This document shows positions 63,187 to 64,000 of a DNA stretch of 64,000 nucleotides, in pieces. A program made the translations under genes and the position numbers. The notes beneath the pieces are model-generated. The model was given only the letters and a program-made list of their open reading frames with translations, had not been told where the DNA came from and ran no database searches. How positions within the stretch are numbered: position 1 is the first letter of the stretch; every line of letters begins with the position of its first letter. This stretch comes from Hygrophila difformis (taxonomy: Eukaryota; Streptophyta; Magnoliopsida; Lamiales; Acanthaceae): positions 6,003,982 to 6,067,981 of the forward strand of contig JAOANR010000002.1 of the NCBI GenBank assembly GCA_030278955.1. The letters run 5' to 3'.

Positions 63187-64000
63187 GCATGAGCTGGAGG
63201 CAGCCATTGAAGACGCACCCATACCAGGTCACTGTTTTCTAGCTTTTGTCAAGCCTATTGAAGAGGTTTCCAAGAACTCTCCTGCTACACTTCATGTGCC
63301 TGATGATTTTCGCAGGATGCTAGAAGATAACATGTATGTTTTCCCAGAAGAACTGCCATCTGGTTTACCACCTTTGAGAGGTTTAGAGCATTGGATCGAC
63401 TTCGTACCAGGAGCATCCATTCCGAATAGGCCTGCCTACCGAATGAACCCGAATGAGACAAAGGAAGTTCAGAAACAAGTTCAAGAGCTCTTGGATAAGG
63501 GATGGGTTTGGGAGAGTCTATCTCCATGTGCAGTGCCAGTCCTCTTGGTACTGAAGAAAAATGGAACGTGCAGGATGTGCGTCGACTGCCGAGCTGTCAA
63601 TGCAATCACAATCAAATACCGCCATCCGATACCACAACTTGATGATATGCTCGATGAGCTTGGAGGAGCGAGCATTTTCACGAAGATAGACTTGAAGAGC
63701 GGATATCACCAGATTCGCATGCAACCGGGTGACGAGTGGAAAACTGCATTCAAGACCAAGTTTGGGTTGTATGAGTGGCTCGTGATGCCCTTCGGTCTCA
63801 CCAACGCTCCATCCACATTCATGAGGCTCATGAATGAAACATTGAGGGAGTTTATGGGGAAATTCGTTGAAGTATATTTTGATGATATTCTTATCTACAG
63901 TCACAACGAATCTGATCATATCAAGCATGTTGTGCAGGTAATAATCAAGCTAAGGAAGGCAGATTTGTATGCAAACTTCGGGAAGTGTACTTTCCACGTG
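63187..64000 (+). mobile_element. CRM-1, right part
   Basis: Continuation of the element at 8139-10166 after the TRG-2 insertion. The duplicated GCATG at 63187-63191 belongs to both. It runs off the right edge of the window. Confidence 0.75.
63188..64000 (+). CDS. pol: Reverse transcriptase of CRM-1, partial at window edge
   Basis: The frame starting at codon 63188 is open for all 271 codons to the window end; it has no start of its own because it continues the gag-protease frame interrupted at 10166. The linker holds VFPEELPSGLPPLRGLEHWI and IPNRPAYRMNP. The RT shows PCAVPVLLVLKKNG, CRMCVDCRAVN, IFTKIDLKSGYHQIRM, EWKTAFKTKFGLYEWLVMPF, NAPSTFMRLMNETL and the catalytic VYFDDILIYS. All catalytic Asp are present. 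The motifs place it in the CRM/Reina-like chromoviruses. RNase H and integrase should follow beyond the window. Confidence 0.85.

Overview
The window is plant nuclear DNA made almost entirely of nested LTR retrotransposons; no intact host gene was found. Evidence for a plant is the element types (chromodomain Ty3/Gypsy elements of Tekay type, an Athila-type element, a CRM-like element), primer binding sites matching plant initiator-Met and Asp tRNAs, and TTTAGGG-type telomere-like repeats. A dicot is likely but the species cannot be told. The labels used here are mine: CRM-1, TRG-1, TRG-2, Tekay-1, Tekay-2, Athila-1, MULE-1.

Layout. 1-1126 is the end of an LTR running off the left edge. 1127-3460 is AT-rich DNA with a 5'-truncated LINE tail (2123-2659) and a retroelement scrap. 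TRG-1 (3461-8138, minus) is a gag-only Tekay-related element cut off at its 5' side. CRM-1 (plus) has gag-protease remnants at 8139-10166 and its reverse transcriptase at 63187-64000. Those halves are separated by TRG-2 (10167-63186, plus, target duplication GCATG), a second gag-only element. Into TRG-2 went MULE-1 (13045-18759, 9-bp duplication TAATTATTT), Tekay-1 (21678-33217, minus, AAAAA) and Athila-1 (33593-61923, minus, TGCGC); the last two both landed in its 3' LTR. Tekay-2 (35972-47139, minus, ACTCG) then inserted in Athila-1. Nesting is therefore four levels deep, every junction except that of TRG-1 being supported by a target duplication.

Function. No element here looks able to replicate alone. 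Both Tekay copies have stops, and both have lost the protease aspartate by different changes. Athila-1 has frameshifts and stops in gag and pol. The gag-only TRG family has no pol at all and must have moved with enzymes supplied in trans, presumably by Tekay relatives: it shares their gag start (MAPR), leader structures, primer binding site, polypurine tracts and the hairpins beside them.

Most unusual content. (1) Athila-1 carries two diverged copies of its extra 3' ORF; the downstream copy is fully open, and each copy is preceded by the same four-unit GGCGCC hairpin array that is found in the LTR. (2) Hairpins with a GGGA/AGGA loop lie directly upstream of every polypurine tract examined, in two unrelated clades. 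(3) The LTRs hold arrays of short hairpins with constant loops and compensating stem changes. (4) A coiled-coil ORF lies upstream of gag in both Tekay copies. (5) MULE-1 contains about 4 kb dense in TGGTAAA/TTTACCA words grouped in alternating orientation. All coordinates and alignments are by eye.
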